Shown: in pieces, positions 25,415-34,738 of the stretch | How the letters are laid out: the number at the start of each line of letters is the position of its first letter | How positions within the stretch are numbered: the stretch's first letter is position 1 | Source: Streptomyces sp. NRRL WC-3626 | GTDB lineage: Bacteria; Actinomycetota; Actinomycetes; Streptomycetales; Streptomycetaceae | Assembly (NCBI RefSeq): GCF_000718785.1 | Contig: NZ_JOCA01000018.1 | Coordinates: forward strand, 1-64,000 | DNA: 64,000 nucleotides | Direction: 5' to 3' | Position numbers and translations under genes: made by a program | The notes under the pieces: generated by a model | What the model was told of the DNA's origin: nothing | What the model saw: the letters and a program-made list of their open reading frames with translations, nothing else | Databases searched by the model: none

Positions 25415-26805
25415 GCGCGCGCACCAGTAAGCCGTACGAGATCGTCGAGCGCGCTCTCGAACTGTCCCGGGCCGACGGGTGTGTCGTGATCGCCGACGAG
25501 GAGTCCAGCGCCAATCTGCGCTGGGCGGGCAACGCGCTCACCACGAACGGTGTCACGCGCGGGCGCACGCTCACCGTGATCGCGACGGTGGACGGGGCGC
25601 GGGGTACGGCGTCCGGGGTGGTGTCGCGGTCCGCGGTGACCGTGGACGAGCTGGAGCCGCTGGTGCGGGCCGCCGAGGCCGCCGCGCGGGGTGCGGGTCC
25701 GGCGGAGGACGCGCAGCCGCTGGTCACGGGGGTGGCCCCGGCGCCGGAGTTCACGCAGGCGCCGGCCGAGACGTCGTCGGCCGTGTTCGCCGACTTCGCG
25801 CCGGCGCTGGGTGAGGCGTTCGCCCGCGCGCGGGCCGGCGGCCGGGAGCTGTACGGCTTCGCCAACCACGAGATGGTCTCCAGCTACCTCGGTACGTCGG
25901 CGGGGCTGCGGCTGCGGCACGACCAGCCGAACGGCACGCTGGAGCTGAACGCCAAGTCACCGGACCGTACGCGCTCGGCGTGGGCGGGGCGTTCCACGCG
26001 GGACTTCAAGGACGTGGACCCGGCGGCGCTCGACGCGGAGCTGGCCGTACGTCTGGGCTGGGCCGAGCGGCGGCTCGAGCTGCCCGCGGGCCGGTACGAG
26101 ACGCTGCTGCCGCCGACGGCGGTGGCGGACCTGCTGATCTACCAGCTGTGGTCGGCGTCGGGGCGGGACGCGGCGGAGGGCCGCACGGTGTTCTCCAAGC
26201 CGGGCGGCGGCACCCGGGTCGGCGAGAGGCTGTCCGAGCTGCCGCTGACCCTGCGCAGCGACCCGGGCGAGCCGGGCCTGGAGTCGGCGCCGTTCGTGCT
26301 CGCGCACTCCTCCGGCGGGGACCAGTCGGTGTTCGACAACGGGCTGCCGCTGGAGGCCACGGAGTGGGTCCGCGAGGGCGAGCTGAACCGGCTGACGACC
26401 AGCAGGCACGGCGCGGGCCTGACCGGGCTGCCGGTGGCACCCGGGATCGACAACCTGATCCTGGACGGCGGCGGCGACCGGTCCCTGGAGGACATGGTCG
26501 CGGCCACGGAGCGCGGTCTGCTGCTGACCTGCCTCTGGTACATCCGCGAGGTGGATCCGGCGACGCTGCTGCTCACGGGGCTGACCCGGGACGGGGTGTA
26601 CCTGGTCGAGAACGGCGAGGTCACCGGGGAGGTCAACAACTTCCGGTTCAACGAGTCCCCGGTGGACCTGCTCGGCCGGGCGGCGGAGGCGGGCCGTACG
26701 GAGAAGACGCTGCCCAGGGAGTGGGGCGACTGGTTCACCAGGGCGGCGATGCCCGCGCTGCGGGTCCCCGATTTCAATATGAGCTCTGTCAGCCAGGGCG
26801 TATAA
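25411..26805 (+). CDS. pmbA: TldE/PmbA-family subunit
   Basis: A 464-residue TldE/PmbA-type partner of TldD. It lacks HExxxH, as expected for the non-catalytic subunit. Recognisable regions are an N-terminal EIVERALELSRADGCVVIAD, NHEMVSSYLGTSAGLRLRHD, LPPTAVADLLIYQLWSASG, and the C-terminal LLLTCLWYIREVDPATLLLT followed by GVYLVENGEV and NNFRFNESPVDLL. The ATG at 25411 overlaps the tldD TGA by 4 bp. Confidence 0.94.
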   Translation: MSARTSKPYEIVERALELSRADGCVVIADEESSANLRWAGNALTTNGVTRGRTLTVIATVDGARGTASGVVSRSAVTVDELEPLVRAAEAAARGAGPAEDAQPLVTGVAPAPEFTQAPAETSSAVFADFAPALGEAFARARAGGRELYGFANHEMVSSYLGTSAGLRLRHDQPNGTLELNAKSPDRTRSAWAGRSTRDFKDVDPAALDAELAVRLGWAERRLELPAGRYETLLPPTAVADLLIYQLWSASGRDAAEGRTVFSKPGGGTRVGERLSELPLTLRSDPGEPGLESAPFVLAHSSGGDQSVFDNGLPLEATEWVREGELNRLTTSRHGAGLTGLPVAPGIDNLILDGGGDRSLEDMVAATERGLLLTCLWYIREVDPATLLLTGLTRDGVYLVENGEVTGEVNNFRFNESPVDLLGRAAEAGRTEKTLPREWGDWFTRAAMPALRVPDFNMSSVSQGV

Positions 26806-26871
26806 CCTCGTAGGCGTTCACAACCGGCCGTCACCCGACCGGCCGAGGATCATCGAGGAGACACGAGAACC

Positions 26872-28140
26872 GTGACGGACATCGTCGACGAGCTGAAGTG
26901 GCGCGGGCTGTTCGCCCAGTCCACCGACGAGGACGCTTTGCGCAAGGCGCTCGCGGACGGTCCCGTCACGTTCTATTGCGGCTTCGACCCGACCGCGCCG
27001 TCGCTGCACGTGGGGCATCTGGTGCAGGTGCTCACCCTGCGCCGGCTCCAGCAGGCCGGTCACCGGCCGCTGGCGCTGGTCGGCGGGGCCACGGGCCAGA
27101 TCGGCGACCCCCGCCCGACCGCTGAGCGCACGCTGAACCCCCCGGAGACCGTCGCGGGCTGGGTCGAGCGGCTGCGTGGCCAGATCGAGCCGTTCCTGGC
27201 CTTCGAGGGCGAGAACGCGGCCACGATGGTCAACAACCTCGACTGGACGCAGAACCTCTCCGCGATCGAGTTCCTGCGGGACATCGGCAAGCACTTCCGC
27301 GTCAACAAGATGCTGACCAAGGACTCCGTCGCCCGGCGCCTCGAGTCCTCCGAGGGCATCAGCTACACGGAGTTCAGCTACCAGCTGCTGCAGGCGATGG
27401 ACTTCCTCCAGCTGTACCGGCGCTACGGCTGCACGATGCAGCAGGGCGGCAGCGACCAGTGGGGCAACCTCACGGCGGGTCTCGACCTGCTGCACCGGCT
27501 GGAGCCGGACGCCACGGCGCACGCCTACGCCACGCCGCTGATGACGAAGGCGGACGGCACCAAGTTCGGCAAGACCGAGGGCGGGGCCGTCTGGCTCGAC
27601 CCGGAGATGACGACGCCGTACGCGTTCTACCAGTTCTGGCTGAACACGGACGACCGGGACATCTCCGGCTACCTGCGGATCCTGTCGTTCCGGTCCCGTG
27701 CGGAGCTGGAGGAGCTGGAGCGGCAGACCGAGGAGCGTCCGCAGGCCCGGGCCGCGCAGCGCGCGCTGGCGGAGGAGCTGACGACGCTGGTGCACGGCGC
27801 CGGGCAGACGGCCGCCGTGATCGCCGCGTCCAAGGCCCTCTTCGGCCAGGGCGAGCTGGGCGAGCTGGACGACCGCACGCTGGCGACGGCGCTCTCCGAG
27901 CTGCCGCACGCCAAGGTGACCGAGCTGGGTCCGGTGGTCGACCTGCTCGCCGAGGTCGGCCTGGTGCCGAGCAAATCCGCCGCGCGGCGCACGGTGAAGG
28001 AGGGCGGCGCCTACGTGAACAACGTCAAGGTCACCGCCGAGGACGCCGTCCCCGCGAAGGAGGATCTGCTGCACGGGCGCTGGCTGGTGTTGCGCCGGGG
28101 CAAGAAGAACCTGGCGGCGGTGGAGGTCACGGCCGGCTGA
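26872..28140 (+). CDS. tyrS: Tyrosyl-tRNA synthetase
   Basis: A 422-residue class I aminoacyl-tRNA synthetase charging tRNA-Tyr. The HIGH motif is HVGH (46-49), the tyrosine pocket includes [10 protein letters not shown] and QGGSDQWGN, and the KMSKS motif is KFGKT (231-235). The C-terminal roughly 70 residues form the S4 tRNA-binding domain ([20 protein letters not shown]). The start is GTG at 26872 with CGAGGAGAC upstream. The 66-bp leader does not show a T-box. A strong hairpin terminator follows. Confidence 0.96.
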   Translation: MTDIVDELKWRGLFAQSTDEDALRKALADGPVTFYCGFDPTAPSLHVGHLVQVLTLRRLQQAGHRPLALVGGATGQIGDPRPTAERTLNPPETVAGWVERLRGQIEPFLAFEGENAATMVNNLDWTQNLSAIEFLRDIGKHFRVNKMLTKDSVARRLESSEGISYTEFSYQLLQAMDFLQLYRRYGCTMQQGGSDQWGNLTAGLDLLHRLEPDATAHAYATPLMTKADGTKFGKTEGGAVWLDPEMTTPYAFYQFWLNTDDRDISGYLRILSFRSRAELEELERQTEERPQARAAQRALAEELTTLVHGAGQTAAVIAASKALFGQGELGELDDRTLATALSELPHAKVTELGPVVDLLAEVGLVPSKSAARRTVKEGGAYVNNVKVTAEDAVPAKEDLLHGRWLVLRRGKKNLAAVEVTAG

Positions 28141-28162
28141 GCCGGTGGCCCGTACGGGCCCG

Positions 28163-28196
28163 GGGGCGGTTTCCGGCGCATGCCGGGGACCGCCCC
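28163..28196. terminator. Terminator between tyrS and the GlsB-like gene
   Basis: GGGGCGGT (28163-28170) pairs with ACCGCCCC (28189-28196), extended by an internal CCGGC-GCAT-GCCGG stem. It serves the convergent tyrS (+) and small membrane-protein gene (-). Confidence 0.8.
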
Positions 28197-28217
28197 TCTG
28201 TCACCGTACGGCGGGGG

Positions 28218-28502
28218 TCAGACCCGCTGCCCCTCGTGCTTCCTGCGCTTCATCGCGGTGTACAGCATCTCCGCGAGCAGGACGACGACGATGGCCGCGC
28301 CCAGCTGGAAGATGTGCCGGCCCCAGTCGATGCCCCGGGTCTCCTCGATACCGAAGCCCCGTGCGATGGCGTTGCCCACGACGGCGCCGATCATGCCGCA
28401 GATGGTGGCCAGCCACAGTGGGATGTGCTGCTTGCCGGGGATCACCGCCTTCGCGATCAGACCGAGCACGAATCCCACGATGATCGCCCACAACCAGCCC
28501 AT
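28218..28502 (-). CDS. GlsB/YeaQ/YmgE-family stress-associated membrane protein
   Basis: A 94-residue transglycosylase-associated (GlsB/YeaQ/YmgE) membrane protein with three short hydrophobic segments: WLWAIIVGFVLGLIAKAVIP, the glycine-rich WLATICGMIGAVVGNAIARG, and FQLGAAIVVVLLAEMLYTAM, ending in a basic tail. The G-x-x-x-G pattern in the middle helix is characteristic. Members are induced by stress in other bacteria; function unknown. It is monocistronic, convergent with tyrS. Confidence 0.88.
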   Translation of the reverse strand: MGWLWAIIVGFVLGLIAKAVIPGKQHIPLWLATICGMIGAVVGNAIARGFGIEETRGIDWGRHIFQLGAAIVVVLLAEMLYTAMKRRKHEGQRV

Positions 28503-28746
28503 GGCTGCCTCCTCGTACCGCTTGACGCGAGCATTACGGACAGTGTCGGCCGGTACGCCGTACGCCGCATGTCGGGCATGCCGTACGCGCTACGGCGCAG
28601 CCGGGGCGGTGCCCGGCCGGGGTGACCCGCTCTCGTCGCGCACCCGGGTGCGGCGTAACGTGGACATGTCCGGAACCGGTGTCACGGAACGGCGCTCCGG
28701 CCGGTCAGGTACGGGGAAGGTCCGAGCGGGCGGATGGTGGAATGTG

Positions 28747-29145
28747 ATGCGGAAGCAGCATGGCGGCGGCAGCGTCCAGGTGTTCCGGATCACCGGTGCC
28801 CGGGCGGGTCTCCATGACGATGTGCGGGCGCGGCAGCGCCGGTATGTGATCTCGATGGCCGTCCGTACGATCTCGGTCATCCTCGCGGCGACGCTCTGGA
28901 ACGTGGAGAGGCACGTTGCGATCGTGGCGCTGGTGCTCGGTGCGGTACTGCCGTACATCGCGGTGGTGATCGCCAACGCCGGGCGCGAGAACGCGCCGTC
29001 GCTGCCGTCGACGTTCGTGACGGCGCCGATGAAGCCGATGATCACGCCGCCGCGGACGAATGACGGTTCCGCGGAATCCGATGCGGAAGATGTCGCGTCA
29101 CAGGCGGCGCGGGGCACAGGAACGGAGCGTTCCGAACGGGCGTGA
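28747..29145 (+). CDS. DUF3099-family membrane protein
   Basis: A 132-residue protein of the actinobacterial DUF3099 family. After a polar N-terminus (VQVFRITGARAGLHDDVRAR) there are two transmembrane helices (YVISMAVRTISVILAATLW and VAIVALVLGAVLPYIAVVIA), then an acidic, Pro/Ser-rich tail. The ATG at 28747 is closest to the conserved start; an earlier ATG near 28666 would add 27 residues and cannot be excluded. Function unknown. Confidence 0.75.
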   Translation: MRKQHGGGSVQVFRITGARAGLHDDVRARQRRYVISMAVRTISVILAATLWNVERHVAIVALVLGAVLPYIAVVIANAGRENAPSLPSTFVTAPMKPMITPPRTNDGSAESDAEDVASQAARGTGTERSERA

Positions 29146-29354
29146 GGATCGGGGGGTGGGGGGTGGCGGCCTCAAGCGGAAGACACTTCCCCGCCAAGCT
29201 CAATAAAACCTCAGATCAATCATGTTGTTCCGGTGCCGGGGGCGGGGTGACCCATGACATACTTCGTACGCGCTCCGCATCCCCCGTCGGAGCGACGGAC
29301 CGACGCCGGGCAGCTCCCCCCGTGGCTGCTCGGCGTCGCCATTTCCGGGCGGGT

Positions 29355-29360
29355 TAGGGT
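29355..29360 (+). promoter_or_regulatory. -10 box of a probable leaderless transcript
   Basis: TAGGGT ends 7 nt before the GTG at 29368, the spacing expected when transcription starts at the start codon. No good -35 is visible. Confidence 0.5.
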
Positions 29361-29367
29361 CACTGGC

Positions 29368-29592
29368 GTGACGCTTTCTGATTCCGAGACGCCTGTCTGT
29401 TCCGCGAAGGGGTGCCGTGCGGCGGCCGTGTGGGTACTCGCGTGGAACAACCCCAAGGTTCATACGCCCGAGCGGCGCAAGACGTGGATCGCGTGCGAGG
29501 AGCACCGGGAGCACTTGTCCCAGTTCCTGGGGGTTCGGGGGTTCTTGAAGGACGTCGTCCTTCTGGAGGACTGGGAGACTCCGGGGGTTTGA
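29368..29592 (+). CDS. Small conserved protein with Cys/His putative metal site
   Basis: A 74-residue protein (TLSDSETPVCSAKGCRAAAV onward) with CSAKGC followed about 30 residues later by CEEHREH, a spacing that could bind one zinc. The centre WVLAWNNPKVHTPERRKTW is aromatic-rich. I do not recognise a named family, although similar short proteins are common in Streptomyces. The frame is open upstream to 29254 but the GTG at 29368 fits a -10 box 7 nt before it. It is convergent with moaA, with 22 bp between the stops. Confidence 0.65.
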   Translation: MTLSDSETPVCSAKGCRAAAVWVLAWNNPKVHTPERRKTWIACEEHREHLSQFLGVRGFLKDVVLLEDWETPGV

Positions 29593-29614
29593 TCTCCGTC
29601 CGACTAGCGGCCGG

Positions 29615-30604
29615 CTAGCCGCCGATCGCCGACATGGGCCTGTCCGGCTGGACGAAGGTCGGGTCGTCCAGGCCTGCTCCTGCCTTCTTGCCCCACATCG
29701 CCAGTTTCCAGATGCGGGCTATCTCCTCGTCGGGGGCGTTCGAGCGGAGGGCGGCGCGGAGGTCGGTCTCCTCGGTGGCGAAGAGGCAGGTGCGGATCTG
29801 GCCGTCGGCCGTCAGGCGGGTGCGGTCGCAGGCCGCGCAGAACGGGCGGGTGACGGAGGCGATGACGCCCACGCGGTGCGGGCCGCCGTCGACGAGCCAG
29901 CGCTCGGCCGGGGCGGAGCCGCGGGCCTCGTCGCCCTCGGGGGTCAGCTCGAAGCGGGTGCGCAGGGACGTCAGGATGTCCCCGGCGGTGATCATGCCGT
30001 CGCGCTTCCAGCCGTGCTGGGCGTCCAGGGGCATCTGCTCGATGAAGCGCAGCTCGTAGTCGTGCTCCACGGCCCAGGCGAGGAGGTCGGGGGCCTCGTC
30101 GTCGTTGAGCCCCGGCATCAGGACCGAGTTGACCTTCACCGGGGTCAGTCCGGCCTCGCGGGCCGCGTACAGGCCGTCCAGGACGTCCTGGTGGCGGTTG
30201 CGGCGGGTGAGGGTCTTGAAGACGTCAGGGCGGAGCGTGTCCAGCGAGACGTTGACCCGGTCCAGGCCCGCCGCCTTCAGGGCGGCCGCGGTGCGCCGCA
30301 GGCCGATGCCGTTGGTGGTGAGGGACATCTGCGGGCGGGGTTCCAGTGCGGCGACCCGCTCGACGATGCCGACCAGCCCGGGGCGCAGCAGCGGTTCACC
30401 GCCGGTGAAGCGGACCTCCTCGATACCGAGGGAGGTGACGGCGATGCCGACGAGGCGGACGATCTCGTCGTCGGTGAGCAGGTCGGGCTTGGCCAGCCAC
30501 TGCAGGCCTTCCTCGGGCATGCAGTAGGTACAGCGCAGATTGCAGCGGTCGGTGAGCGAGACCCTCAGATCGGTGGCCACTCGGCCGTAGGTGTCGATGA
30601 GCAC
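29615..30604 (-). CDS. moaA: GTP 3',8-cyclase MoaA (molybdenum cofactor synthesis)
   Basis: A 329-residue radical-SAM enzyme that converts GTP to 3',8-cyclo-GTP in molybdopterin synthesis. The N-terminal 4Fe-4S cluster is bound by Cys21, Cys25 and Cys28 (CNLRCTYC). The C-terminal second cluster comes from CAACDRTRLTADGQIRTCLF with the CxxC plus 13-residue-spaced Cys. The chain ends in the required Gly-Gly. The start is GTG at 30604 with GAGGGAGGGG upstream. No other moa gene is in the window. Confidence 0.96.
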   Translation of the reverse strand: MLIDTYGRVATDLRVSLTDRCNLRCTYCMPEEGLQWLAKPDLLTDDEIVRLVGIAVTSLGIEEVRFTGGEPLLRPGLVGIVERVAALEPRPQMSLTTNGIGLRRTAAALKAAGLDRVNVSLDTLRPDVFKTLTRRNRHQDVLDGLYAAREAGLTPVKVNSVLMPGLNDDEAPDLLAWAVEHDYELRFIEQMPLDAQHGWKRDGMITAGDILTSLRTRFELTPEGDEARGSAPAERWLVDGGPHRVGVIASVTRPFCAACDRTRLTADGQIRTCLFATEETDLRAALRSNAPDEEIARIWKLAMWGKKAGAGLDDPTFVQPDRPMSAIGG

Positions 30605-30699
30605 GTGGGCCCCCTCCCTCGACGCGGATCACTCGTGCCCGGCTCCTCCGAGCCTACGTGACGCCACCGACAACCCCCAGGGAGCCTCGGCCCTCTCGT

Positions 30700-30815
30700 C
30701 GCATTCCCGTCGTCCGCCCGGAGGGCGGGCCGTGCGGCGAGTGGGGGCGCCTCCCGCGCCCCAGGGGCCGCGCGGGAGCCGCATGACGTCGCGCGGCAGG
30801 CCGGAAAGTGACGGC
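30700..30815. repeat. Possible diverged relative of the serB MITE
   Basis: Within the 290-bp gap 30605-30896, the left part (30701-30738) resembles the MITE interior at 18547-18582, and GCATGACGTCGCGCGGCAG (30781-30799) resembles GCATGGCGTCGCGCGGCAG at 18665-18683. The terminal repeats are lost. No gene is visible here. Confidence 0.4.
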
Positions 30816-30839
30816 GGGGCCCACGTCCCGGGATGCGGA

Positions 30840-30884
30840 ACGGCCGCGTCGTACGACCGGAGAAGGGTCGTACGACGCGGCCGT
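30840..30884 (-). terminator. Very strong hairpin after actP
   Basis: A perfect 19-bp stem (30840-30858 with 30866-30884, containing CGTCGTACGACC) and 7-nt loop stands 13 bp beyond the actP stop on the minus strand. Confidence 0.88.
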
Positions 30885-30896
30885 CGCGGGTGTGGG

Positions 30897-32525
30897 TCAG
30901 TGGGCGCCGGTGCCGGTCAGGGAGCGGACCTCCAGTTCCGCGTACTTCTTGGCGTCGGGCTCCTCCTTCGACAGGACGGTGCCGAGCCAGCCCATCGCGA
31001 AGCCGAACGGGATGGAGATGATGCCCGGGTTTTTCAGCGGGAACCAGGCGAAGTCGACGTCCGGGAACATCGCCTTGGGGTCGCCGGAGACGACGGGCGA
31101 GAACAGCACCAGGCCGACGGCGACGATCAGACCGCCGTAGATCGACCACAGCGCGCCCTGGGTGGTGAACCGCTTCCAGAACAGGCTGTAGAGGATGGTC
31201 GGCAGGTTGGCGGAGGCGGCGACCGCGAAGGCCAGCGCGACCAGGCCGGCCACGTTCAGGTCGCGGGCGAGGGCGCCGAGCGCGATGGAGACGACGCCGA
31301 TGGCGACGGTCGCCCAGCGGGCCGCCCGCATCTCCTCCTTCTCGGTGGCCTGCCCCTTGCGGATGACATTGGCGTAGATGTCGTGCGCGAAGGAGGACGA
31401 CGAGGCCAGGGTGAGACCCGCGACCACGGCGAGGATCGTCGCGAAGGCGACCGCCGAGATGGTGGCCAGCAGGATCGCGCCCCAGGCGGAGTCGACGCCG
31501 CCCAGGTGCAGGGCGAGCAGCGGGGCTGCCGTGTTGCCGGACGGGTTGGACGCGATGATCTCGTCCTGGGAGATCAGTGCCGCCGCGCCGAAGCCGAGGG
31601 CGATGGTCATCAGGTAGAAGCCGCCGATGATGCCGATGGCCCAGTTCACGGACTTACGGGCGGCCTTGGCGTTGGGCACGGTGTAGAAGCGGATCAGGAT
31701 GTGCGGCAGGCCCGCGGTGCCGAGCACCAGGGCGATGCCGAGGGAGATGAAGTCCAGCTTGGTGGTTCCGTCGGCGCCGTACTGGAGGCCGGGCTCGAGG
31801 AAGGCGTCGCCCTTGCCGCTGTTCTCCGCGGCGCTGCCCAGCAGGTCGGAGATGTTGAAGTTGAACTTCAGCAGCACCAGGAAGGTGATCAGGATGGTGC
31901 CGCCGATGAGCAGGACGGCCTTGACCATCTGGACCCAGGTGGTGCCCTTCATGCCGCCGATGGAGACGTACACGATCATCAGGACGCCGACGAGGGCGAC
32001 GATGAGGATCTTGCCGGCGTCGGAGGTGATGCCGAGCAGCAGCGAGACGAGGACGCCCGCGCCCGCCATCTGGGCCAGCAGGTAGAAGATCGACACGACG
32101 ATGGTGGAGGTGCCGGCGGCGGTGCGCACGGGGCGCTGGCGCATGCGGTAGGCGAGGACGTCGCCCATCGTGTAGCGGCCGGAGTTCCGCAGCGGTTCGG
32201 CGACCAGCAGCAGGGCGACCAGCCAGGCGACCAGGAAGCCGATGGAGTACAGGAAGCCGTCGTAGCCGAAGAGGGCGATGGCGCCGGCGATGCCGAGGAA
32301 GGACGCGGCCGACATGTAGTCGCCGGAGACCGCGAGTCCGTTCTGGAAGGCGCTGAACTGCCGGCCGCCCGCGTAGAAGTCGGCGGCGTCCTTGGTCTGC
32401 CGTCCGGCCCAGACGGTGATGCCGAGGGTGGCGAGGACGAACAGCGCGAACAGGGTGATGATCAGCGTGCGGTGTTCGCTGGCCTCGTTCGCCGCGAGCG
32501 TGACATGGGTGATCGCGGGGCTCAT
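30897..32525 (-). CDS. actP: Cation/acetate symporter ActP-type
   Basis: A 542-residue sodium:solute symporter of the acetate permease group with about thirteen membrane helices. Recognisable blocks: TVWAGRQTKDAADFYAGGRQ (ActP signature), GDYMSAASFLGIAG, YTMGDVLAYRMRQRPVR, GMKGTTWVQMVKAVLL, GTAGLPHILIRFYTVP and the late FFWKRFTTQGALWSIYGG-like segment. It imports acetate and other short monocarboxylates. The ATG at 32525 overlaps the DUF485 stop by 4 bp, the usual YjcH-ActP arrangement. Confidence 0.94.
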   Translation of the reverse strand: MSPAITHVTLAANEASEHRTLIITLFALFVLATLGITVWAGRQTKDAADFYAGGRQFSAFQNGLAVSGDYMSAASFLGIAGAIALFGYDGFLYSIGFLVAWLVALLLVAEPLRNSGRYTMGDVLAYRMRQRPVRTAAGTSTIVVSIFYLLAQMAGAGVLVSLLLGITSDAGKILIVALVGVLMIVYVSIGGMKGTTWVQMVKAVLLIGGTILITFLVLLKFNFNISDLLGSAAENSGKGDAFLEPGLQYGADGTTKLDFISLGIALVLGTAGLPHILIRFYTVPNAKAARKSVNWAIGIIGGFYLMTIALGFGAAALISQDEIIASNPSGNTAAPLLALHLGGVDSAWGAILLATISAVAFATILAVVAGLTLASSSSFAHDIYANVIRKGQATEKEEMRAARWATVAIGVVSIALGALARDLNVAGLVALAFAVAASANLPTILYSLFWKRFTTQGALWSIYGGLIVAVGLVLFSPVVSGDPKAMFPDVDFAWFPLKNPGIISIPFGFAMGWLGTVLSKEEPDAKKYAELEVRSLTGTGAH

Positions 32526-32878
32526 GCGCCGCCCTCCATACGGGTCTTGATGGCCTCGGCCTTGGGGTCGAGCTTGGTGGCGGCGTGCCGGGAGTACCAC
32601 CATGCGATGAGGAACGTGGTGACGAACTGCAGGACGCCGAAGACGAAGGCGACGTTGATGTTGCCGAACAGCTTGGTGCCCATGAAGCCGCCCGCGTAGT
32701 TGGAGAGCAGGACGTACAGCAGGTACCAGGCCGTGAAGGCGATCGTCAGCGGGAAGGCGAAGGAGCGGTGGGAGCGGCGCAGTTCACCGAACTCCGCGCT
32801 CTCCTGCACCTCGGTGAACTCCTCGGGAGTGGGGAGTTTGGGTTGTTCTGTCGAGGGGGGCGGTGCTTCGGCGGCCAC
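32522..32878 (-). CDS. DUF485 membrane protein (YjcH-like)
   Basis: A 118-residue two-helix inner-membrane protein of DUF485. After a Pro/Glu-rich N-terminus come FGELRRSHRSFAFPLTIAFT (helix 1 begins), LLYVLLSNYAGGFM, and FVFGVLQFVTTFLIAWWYSR (helix 2). These proteins are encoded upstream of actP and are thought to assist it. I chose the GTG at 32878, with GAGGAG 6 nt upstream, over longer frames. Translationally coupled to actP. Confidence 0.9.
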   Translation of the reverse strand: MAAEAPPPSTEQPKLPTPEEFTEVQESAEFGELRRSHRSFAFPLTIAFTAWYLLYVLLSNYAGGFMGTKLFGNINVAFVFGVLQFVTTFLIAWWYSRHAATKLDPKAEAIKTRMEGGA

Positions 32879-33089
32879 GGAGTCTCCTCGCGGTGCGGTT
32901 GGTACGGGCGGGGACGAAAGGCGAGTGTCCTCGCGCTTCCTGCCCAAGGGCACGGCGCCACGCGAGGACCGGTTCAACCGGTCGGCCCATTCTTTTCCCC
33001 TGCCGTTTTCCGAAGACGTTCCCGGCAAAACATTGCTGGCCAGCGAGAGCGCGGGATAACTTCACCCTGCACCACCCCGTCATGTACCT

Positions 33090-33117
33090 GCCCGAGCACC
33101 ACCCTTGTGCCTCGGGC
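33090..33117. terminator. Hairpin upstream of the first subtilisin gene
   Basis: GCCCGAG (33090-33096) pairs with CTCGGGC (33111-33117), 14-nt loop, in the 269-bp divergent gap 32879-33147. It lies 30 bp before the protease ATG, so it may be a 5' leader hairpin rather than a terminator. Nothing else is clear in this gap. Confidence 0.4.
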
Positions 33118-33147
33118 GGTTTCGTTTCCGGATGATGTGGAGACCCC

Positions 33148-34677
33148 ATGGCTCATCTGCGTTCCAGACGCCGGCTCGCTCTCGCCGTGCCCGTCGTACT
33201 GTCGCTGACCGCCTCGCTCGGCTTCCTGCCGGCGGCGGCCTCGGCGGCCCCGCGGACGGTGACGGCCGAGCAGGCGACAGACGCGCCCGCCCTGGCGTAT
33301 GTCGTCAACACCAAGGCGGACCGTCGCACGATCGCGTCGGTCGAGCGGGCGATCGCCGCGGCCGGTGGCAAGGTCGTCGTGACGCACGACCGGATCGGCG
33401 TGATCGTCGTCCACTCGGCCAACCCGGACTTCGGCAAGGAGATCCGCAGGGCCCGCGGTGTGCAGTCCGCCGGCGCCACCCGCACCGCGCCGCTGACCGC
33501 GGCCGGAACGACGGACGAGGGCGCCGCCAACTTCGTCACGGCCGCCGAGGCCGCGCGGACCAAGGCCGTCTCCGCGAAGACGCCGGGCAGCGAGCCGCTC
33601 GAGGCCGACCAGTGGGACCTGCGGGCGATCGGCGCCGACAAGGCCGCGAAGATCAACGACGGCAGCCGGAAGGTGACCGTCGCCGTCATCGACACCGGCG
33701 TCGACGACACCCACCCGGACCTCGCCCCGAACTTCTCCGCCGCGCAGTCGGCCAACTGCGTCGGCGGCAAGGCGGACACCGGCGAGGGCGCCTGGCGTCC
33801 GTACACGGCCGACGACTACCACGGCACCCATGTGGCCGGTGAGATCGCCGCGGCCCGCAACGGAATCGGCGTCGCCGGTGTGGCACCCGGCGTGAAGGTG
33901 GCCGGCATCAAGGTCAGCGACCCGGACAACGGGCTGTTCTACCCGGAGAACGTCGTCTGCGCGTTCGTGTTCGCCGCCGACCACGGCGTGGAGATCACCA
34001 ACAACAGCTACTACGTCGACCCGTGGCTCTACAACTGCATGGACGACCCGGACCAGAGGGCGATCGTCGACGCGGTCAACCGTGCCCAGCTGTACGCGCA
34101 GCGGAAGGGCACGCTGCACCTGGCCTCGGCCGGCAACTCCAACCACGACCTGGCCTCCGACGCCATCGTGGACGACTCCAGCCCGAACGACACCACGCCG
34201 GGGACGCGCACCATCGACCCGAGCGAGTGCTTCGACGTGCCGACCCAGCTGCCCGGTGTCGTCACGGTCAGCGCGACGGGCGTCCAGAACCTCAAGTCGT
34301 ACTACTCCACGTACGGCAAGGGTGTCGTCGACGTCGCGGCGCCGGGCGGCGACCGCCGCTACCAGCTGCCGGACACGCCGTCGAAGGACGGCCGCATCCT
34401 GTCGACCATGCCGAACGGCGAGTACGCCTGGCTGCAGGGCACCTCGATGGCCTCCCCGCACGCCGCCGGTGTCGCCGCCCTGCTGAAGTCCAAGCACCCG
34501 TGGGCCTCCCCCGCCCAGTTGCAGGCGCTGCTGAAGGCCCAGGCGGACAACCCGGGCTGCCCCGAGTCGTACGACCAGGACGGCGACGGCGTGCAGGACG
34601 CGACCTGCGAGGGCGGCAGCCGGGTCAACGGCTTCTACGGCTTCGGCGTCGTCGACGCGCTGCGCGCGGTCAAGTGA
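33148..34677 (+). CDS. Secreted S8 (subtilisin) serine protease, first of a tandem pair
   Basis: A 509-residue exported subtilase. The signal peptide is residues 1-34 (basic RSRRR, hydrophobic LAVPVVLSLTASLGFL, ending ASA). A propeptide region (about 45-150) precedes the catalytic domain. The triad is Asp182 (VAVIDTGVDD), His225 (HGTHVAGEIA) and Ser433 (GTSMASPHAAG), with oxyanion Asn330 in SAGN. Paired Cys in NCVGG and VVCAF suggest disulfides. The last roughly 30 residues include a DxDxDG-like calcium loop (DQDGDGVQD). Starts at ATG 33148. Confidence 0.95.
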   Translation: MAHLRSRRRLALAVPVVLSLTASLGFLPAAASAAPRTVTAEQATDAPALAYVVNTKADRRTIASVERAIAAAGGKVVVTHDRIGVIVVHSANPDFGKEIRRARGVQSAGATRTAPLTAAGTTDEGAANFVTAAEAARTKAVSAKTPGSEPLEADQWDLRAIGADKAAKINDGSRKVTVAVIDTGVDDTHPDLAPNFSAAQSANCVGGKADTGEGAWRPYTADDYHGTHVAGEIAAARNGIGVAGVAPGVKVAGIKVSDPDNGLFYPENVVCAFVFAADHGVEITNNSYYVDPWLYNCMDDPDQRAIVDAVNRAQLYAQRKGTLHLASAGNSNHDLASDAIVDDSSPNDTTPGTRTIDPSECFDVPTQLPGVVTVSATGVQNLKSYYSTYGKGVVDVAAPGGDRRYQLPDTPSKDGRILSTMPNGEYAWLQGTSMASPHAAGVAALLKSKHPWASPAQLQALLKAQADNPGCPESYDQDGDGVQDATCEGGSRVNGFYGFGVVDALRAVK

Positions 34678-34738
34678 CCGGCGCGGCACCGCACTTCCCT
34701 TCCGCCCGCTCCACACGCGTGAACGAACTGGAGACTTC

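Noticed and set aside
23891..26805. TldD/TldE as part of a peptide natural product cluster
   Set aside because: No precursor peptide or tailoring genes nearby; the pair is a conserved core locus in Streptomyces.
26806..26871. T-box riboswitch or tRNA before tyrS
   Set aside because: The leader is only 66 nt and has no T-box sequence, specifier loop or cloverleaf.
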